NCBI GenBank assembly: GCA_019096065.1
Contig: JAGUCH010000006.1
Span: 2,438,001 to 2,502,000 of the forward strand
DNA from: Paracyclopina nana
Taxonomy: Eukaryota; Arthropoda; Copepoda; Cyclopoida; Cyclopettidae
DNA: 64,000 nt
Direction: 5' to 3'
Positions 59,911-64,000 of this stretch are shown one piece after another. A program made the translations under genes and the position numbers. Below the pieces are notes generated by a model. It was not told the origin of the DNA, ran no database searches, and was given only the letters and a program-made list of their open reading frames with translations. Each line of letters begins with the position of its first letter. Positions within the stretch are counted from its first letter, which is position 1.

Positions 59911-60772
59911 TTAAGTTAAGTACGGATGTGAAAGCAAAAGCATTTTGATAAATAAAAAGCTTCCTCTTACATTACAAATGAAGTCGGATGACCTTTCAAA
60001 TGATTCAGTTGAAATGGATCCGGATCCGGGTAGGGATGCTGATCCAGATCGCTCGTTAGACTCAGTAGAAATGGATCCTGATCCAGGCAAAGATGCTGAT
60101 CCAGATCGCTCGTCAGACTCAGTTGAAATGGACCCAGATCCAGGCAAAGATGCTGATCCAGATCGCTCATCAGACTCAGTTGAAATGGATCCTGATCCAG
60201 GCAAAGATGCTGATCCAGATCGCTCGTCAGACTCAGTTGAAATGGATCCTGATCCAGGCAAAGATGCTGATCCAGATCGCTCATCGGACTCGGTTGAAAT
60301 GGATCCAGATCCGGGCAAGGATGCTGATTCAGATCTGTCATCAGACTCAGTTGAAATGGATCCAGATCCAGGTAGGAAAACTGATCCAGATCGCTCATCG
60401 GACTCAGTTGAAATGGATCCAGATCCAGGTAGTGATGCAGACTCGCCTATAATAAGTTATTATTTTCTCTTTTGCTCTTATCTACAAACCATTGATAATA
60501 ATTTATTAATCACTCGACTCAGTTGATATGGATCCAGATCCAGGCATTGATACTGATTCTCCAGATTCGACAGAGCTAGATCTTGATCCGGAGCCAGCAT
60601 TCAAAATGGCAGTCATTTCCTCAACAGTGGGGCATAATGCATCTTTCACCACAACTTCTACGTATTTGGATCCTTTCGGGCATTGAACTGTAGCTTGCTT
60701 TTTGCAAATGCCTGAATCCTTGGCATGAATCGCCAAAATGCAGCCGAGCAAAACAACTAAAGCAACCTTCAT
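59911..60772 (-). CDS. Secreted protein with Ser-rich 19-residue repeats, paralogue of the 57-kb gene
   Basis: Exon 1 is 60514-60772 (ATG at 60772) and exon 2 starts at 60446 after an ~67-bp GT-AG intron that restores the reading frame. Exon 2 either ends at a stop at 59911 (about 264 aa) or splices at a GTAAGA donor after 59971. The signal peptide is MKVALVVLLGCILAIHA. The head (CKKQATVQCPKGSKYVEVVV and KDALCPT) aligns with the exon 1 module of the gene at 57.2 kb: C..., C-x-x-G-x-K, V-x-D-x-L-x-CP. Eight or more copies of a Gly/Ser/Thr-rich unit (SLPGSGSISTESDERSGSA) follow, then a fourth Cys (DFIC) next to the putative donor, just where the relative has its fourth Cys and intron. The Ser-rich repeats look suited to O-glycosylation (inference). 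The C-terminus is unresolved. Confidence 0.7.
59999..60460. repeat. 57-bp coding tandem repeat (about 8 copies)
   Basis: The unit containing GAAATGGATCC recurs at about 60012, 60069, 60126, 60183, 60240, 60297, 60354 and 60411, always 57 bp apart. A further diverged copy lies beyond the intron near 60525. 57 is divisible by three, so both strands stay open. The minus strand is the one linked to a signal peptide and splice sites. Confidence 0.9.
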
Positions 60773-62186
60773 CCTAAATATAGTGGAAAGGTCGGAAAAA
60801 TTGCAACTCGAGCTCACAGCTTCCAGGACTATAATGATGATGCTTTAAAAGCTTCTTTTAATACCCAGCAGTGAACACCTGTATTAAGACTGTAAATTCA
60901 TTCATCTATTTAAACCCATTAAAATGATTGCGCACACTTGTGTGCCTCCAAATTGGAAAAAAACGTCCAAAAATAAAAATGAACGCTTGCATCGTTAATT
61001 AAAAGAGAAAATGGACAAAGATCTATATATGTATAGGCCAGGCCAAAGTGTAGCATAGCTCGCACGAAAGTTAATTCTTGCATCGTTGTCTAAATTACTC
61101 AGAAGTAACGGTGAACCTGATCAGCACAAAACTTTCACTCTATCATACAGATTTCAAATTCACAGCAAAACTCTAATGATATTCAGAAATGGGACACAAT
61201 CATTTCTTAAATGTAGCATCATCTATAAAATTCTGTACATAAAGCTATTTTGTAACAGTAATAATGTGGAGAAAATCATGGCGCACTCCTTTGGATGGAG
61301 CACAGGTTCGTACATTGTAGAAGCAAAATCTAAGGTAGAAAACGGGACAAGCTAGGAATGACTTCATGTGTGTCAGTAGTCCAAGCGCAACAACAGTTGC
61401 TGGACGTAAAATTTTCCGCCGTGCTCAGCGTATAAAAAAAGCTTTAATTGCTTTTTGCTTTTAACAGTCGTCATGTGAAGTGTGCATTTCATAGCCATCA
61501 TGGCCAAAGTAAGTTATTTCGAAAAAAATCTACGGTAAAGGTTACATCAACAGAAAAAACCTTTTTTAGGCTTGGATGCTCGTAATTGCTCCTAGGCCTT
61601 CGATCAGCAGAATATAAAGCCCATTTATATGTAGCTTAATCGATGTACTCGAGTCTCGGTCATTAGATTGCCCCCTTTTTATCGCACCTATTACAACACT
61701 GACAGCGCTCTATAATCTAGCTTCCATTAGATATCTTTAACCTGCACTTTTGCGGTGCGCATGCATTTCAAAGGATTTTTACACGATATGTGTATCATCT
61801 GCCGTTTTTATCTCCGAATTGGGGTCGAGTTATTTCCCAAGGCGCGGCAACAAATTCTAGAATTGAGAGCCATCTGTCATCATTCAAACTGAAATTAAGG
61901 AACAACAGCTTACTAGTTATGCTAGTAGCCTAAAACATTATGCTACATAGCTGTTTTACTATCTAAGCATTATACCCACGATGCGCCCCATTTACATGGA
62001 ATATTGATACGCGCGCGCGCGCATGTTATAATATACGGTCGAGTGATGAAAGTGGAATAATTTATGACGGATGATCACCAATAACAACGATCGTGCTTTT
62101 CAGCCATGCCCATTCTGTGAGACAGTGTGAGAGATGCTGGTGCAAAAACGACTCATTTCACACTTGGTTGATGAAAAGGAACACTG
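60773..62186. other. Intergenic, with a possible tiny-exon promoter
   Basis: Upstream of the minus secreted gene, a TATTAAAAG on minus near 60855 may be its TATA box. A plus-strand TATAAAAAAA (61431-61440) precedes an ATG GCC AAA|GTAAGT mini-exon at 61500. A (CG)n run lies near 62010-62024. No other gene was supported. Confidence 0.4.
61431..61617 (+). pseudogene. Possible decayed small gene: TATA box, 3-codon exon, short second exon
   Basis: The TATA box (61431) is followed by a start codon at 61500 and a consensus donor after three codons (MAK). The next acceptor (TTTTTTAG, exon from 61570) gives only 15 more codons before TAA. A 3-5 codon first exon is the layout of many arthropod cuticle and secreted-peptide genes, so this may be a relic or a non-coding transcript. 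Confidence 0.2.
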
Positions 62187-64000
62187 ATGAGAGGAGCTAG
62201 GTCAATGGCGCATCTGGTGAAAGTTGCCATTATTACACTTGGTGTATTATTGCCAATACTTCAGCTCAATCATTCTGCACTTGGCCAGCAGCGGATTTTT
62301 AACCGAAACGGGCCTCGTTTCATACGAAGATATGATGGCAGCAATGAGATTTCGTGGGAAGGCAATCGAGTGTTGCCCCCGGTCACAACCAATCCCGTGT
62401 TTCTCCAAAATGATCCAGTGCGAAGAAAAACCAGTTATTACTTCCCAGCCAAAAATACCGCAGGAATACCCTCGTCTGAAGACTGGAATAATGCTCAAGC
62501 CACTTACGGCGAACGAATTACCACAGCTTCAACAACCAAGAGAAGCTACTTTCCAGCATCATCAAATAGCAACAACTTCCCTCAATCTCAAGAGGAATCG
62601 AGGCCCATCACCATTGACTTCATAAGGCCCAACTTGAACACGCGCAACGACGAAAACATCAATCTCAACACGGAGTATTTCATCAATAAAATATCCACTG
62701 ACGCACCAACGACTACAACCAAAGCAGCGGCTACTTCTACCGAAAGAACGACCAGGAGAAAAAGGCTGACAACGATTCCTGCAAGAATCCCAGTGCTGGT
62801 GCGGAAAATTGCCAGGAGGCCCATTTTGAGGCCGGTAGACGATGACATCAGCAGCACAACTACAGAAAGCGCGGCAGCTAATAGCCTGTTTAATGTTACC
62901 AGCAAAAAGAATTATGTAGAAGACATTCTGCCGGCCTCCTGGGTGCCCCTGATTGACGTGCTTCGAGGGGAAATTTGGGTGGTGCCAATTCTCGTGGCCG
63001 CTGGAATCCTGGCTTGTCTCCTCATTATCTTTGATGTCTACCTATTAGTGCATACTCTCAGGTCGAGATACTCGAGTAGCCGAAGGCATTTGTTTCTGGG
63101 CCAGGTATTGAATGCTGGGTATCCTATGTAACGTCCAACTTGCTAATGGCCTGTTTTTCAGATGCTTTTACTGGGCCTGCTGCTTTGCTGCGGCTCTGCA
63201 GTGGTTCACACCTTACGGCCCAGTGTGATTGTGTGCTCAGTGTCAAGGATCGCTTCTGGGCTCTCCTATGCGATCGTGTATGCGACCTTGCTCGTGAAAT
63301 TGGTATTTTTGGTGTCACTCAACGGAGGCATTTACCTGCCAACCTCCTACCAATCTCTTCTGCTATGCTTTGCCATTTTGATCCAGGTACCTTAAAACCG
63401 TATACATAGTAGTATGCGTGTGAGAAAAATTCCATGCATTCTTTGTCATTTATTGTCTTTGTTTTTTGGGAAAATCCTTGAGTCGTTTTTCTTTCAAATA
63501 GCTGGTAATTGGAATTCAATGGCTTGTCTCAGAGCCTGCTGATGTGGTCAGCAAAGGACATGACATGATTAATACAATCATGGCAGAAAATGCGACAACA
63601 ATGTCACCTCTGGTGCCATTAGGAGCTGATGAAGTAATCGACTACCTTAGGTAAAAAAACGCTTAATAGTAGCTATTGAGAAAAATGATTGACCTTGCCT
63701 TTTTTTGCAGGTGCAATGTCACGTTCCAGCAGCAAATGCTGGGATTCTTGTATGTTCTTTTTCTGGTGACTGTGGTTGTGATATTGTCGTTCAAAGCCAA
63801 AGGAGTGCGAGAAAACTACCGCGAAGCCATGTACATTGGCCTCACCATGGGCTTCACTGTGTGCTTTTTTCTCATATGGATTTTGGCAGGATTCATAGCT
63901 CCGCCCGAGTACCAAGTACTTTTACTACACAAAGTTTTATAACAGCCAGCATTAATAATTGATTTTGATTAGGATGTCTGCATATCCTGTGGACTGGTTG
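62187..64000 (+). CDS. Second orphan class C (7tm_3) GPCR, C-terminus beyond the window
   Basis: Exons 62187-63104, 63162-63386, 63502-63650, 63711-63915 and 63973-64000 (cut) agree in phase. Met at 62205 gives a better signal peptide (MAHLVKVAIITLGVLLPILQ) than the upstream in-frame ATG. The ~240-residue ectodomain is Thr/Asn/Arg-rich, without a Venus-flytrap or cysteine-rich domain. TM1 begins WVVPILVAAGILAC. HLFLGQMLLLGLLLCCG (TM2), ASGLSYAIVYATLLVKLVFL (TM3) and TSYQSLLLCFAILIQLVIGI (TM4) are close relatives of the GPCR at 35.6-37.3 kb. A glycosylatable loop (AENATT, CNVTF) precedes TM5. TM6 (GLTMGFTVCFFLIWILAGFI) is present and TM7 is off the edge. It is expected in the plasma membrane; ligand unknown. 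Confidence 0.87.

Noticed and set aside
59999-60460. Regular direct repeats considered as a CRISPR-like array
   Set aside because: There are no unique spacers between units, the period is a multiple of three, and the array is inside a spliced eukaryotic coding exon.
59945-60526. Plus-strand 193-codon acidic repeat ORF
   Set aside because: It exists because the 57-bp unit keeps both strands open. Only the minus strand connects to a signal peptide, an in-phase intron and a paralogue.

Overview
This is a eukaryotic, protostome-type nuclear segment. Most likely it comes from an arthropod with a compact gene organisation. The genes have many exons and very short GT-AG introns (about 50-90 bp is typical). 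The recognisable products are animal proteins: host cell factor, mitochondrial ACSF2, an ABCA-family lipid transporter, two orphan class C GPCRs and a TP53I13/DUF3105-type protein. I see no bacterial, organellar or viral genes, no rRNA, no tRNA and no CRISPR array. The species cannot be fixed by eye; a small-intron crustacean would fit.

Layout. (1) About 1-12.4 kb, minus strand: a long-intron gene for a low-complexity scaffold-like protein with polyQ and polyH tracts. Its 3' end is off the left edge, and its introns hold a striking 62-bp-arm hairpin. (2) 15.2-21.9 kb: an orphan minus-strand exon head-to-head with Hcf, which I read completely (7 exons, 1286 aa) and which carries two Taspase1-type QVDG sites. 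(3) 22.6-37.3 kb: a dense block with a DUF3105 protein, a novel 548-aa secreted protein, ACSF2 and an ABCA transporter, all on plus. A class C GPCR on minus follows, its stop codon only 61 bp from that of the ABCA gene. (4) 37.3-48.4 kb: an 11-kb stretch without convincing genes. It has a few core-promoter-like sites and one mini-ORF. (5) 48.4-56.6 kb: what looks like a complete, possibly recent two-gene DNA transposon. A Tnp2/Transposase_21-like transposase (minus) and an intact 9-exon partner of unknown family (plus) diverge from a 0.54-kb promoter, between 18-nt inverted ends. (6) 57-61 kb: two related small secreted cysteine proteins on minus. One has a 57-bp (19-residue) Ser-rich tandem repeat inserted between its third and fourth cysteines. 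(7) 62.2-64 kb: a second class C GPCR on plus, cut by the window end.

Most gene models rest on hand-assembled exons whose splice phases agree across every junction. Names come from remembered family motifs; no database search was possible. The most promising undescribed items are the divergent transposon unit with its partner protein, the secreted cysteine-protein pair with the repeat insertion, the 548-aa secreted protein and the long hairpin.
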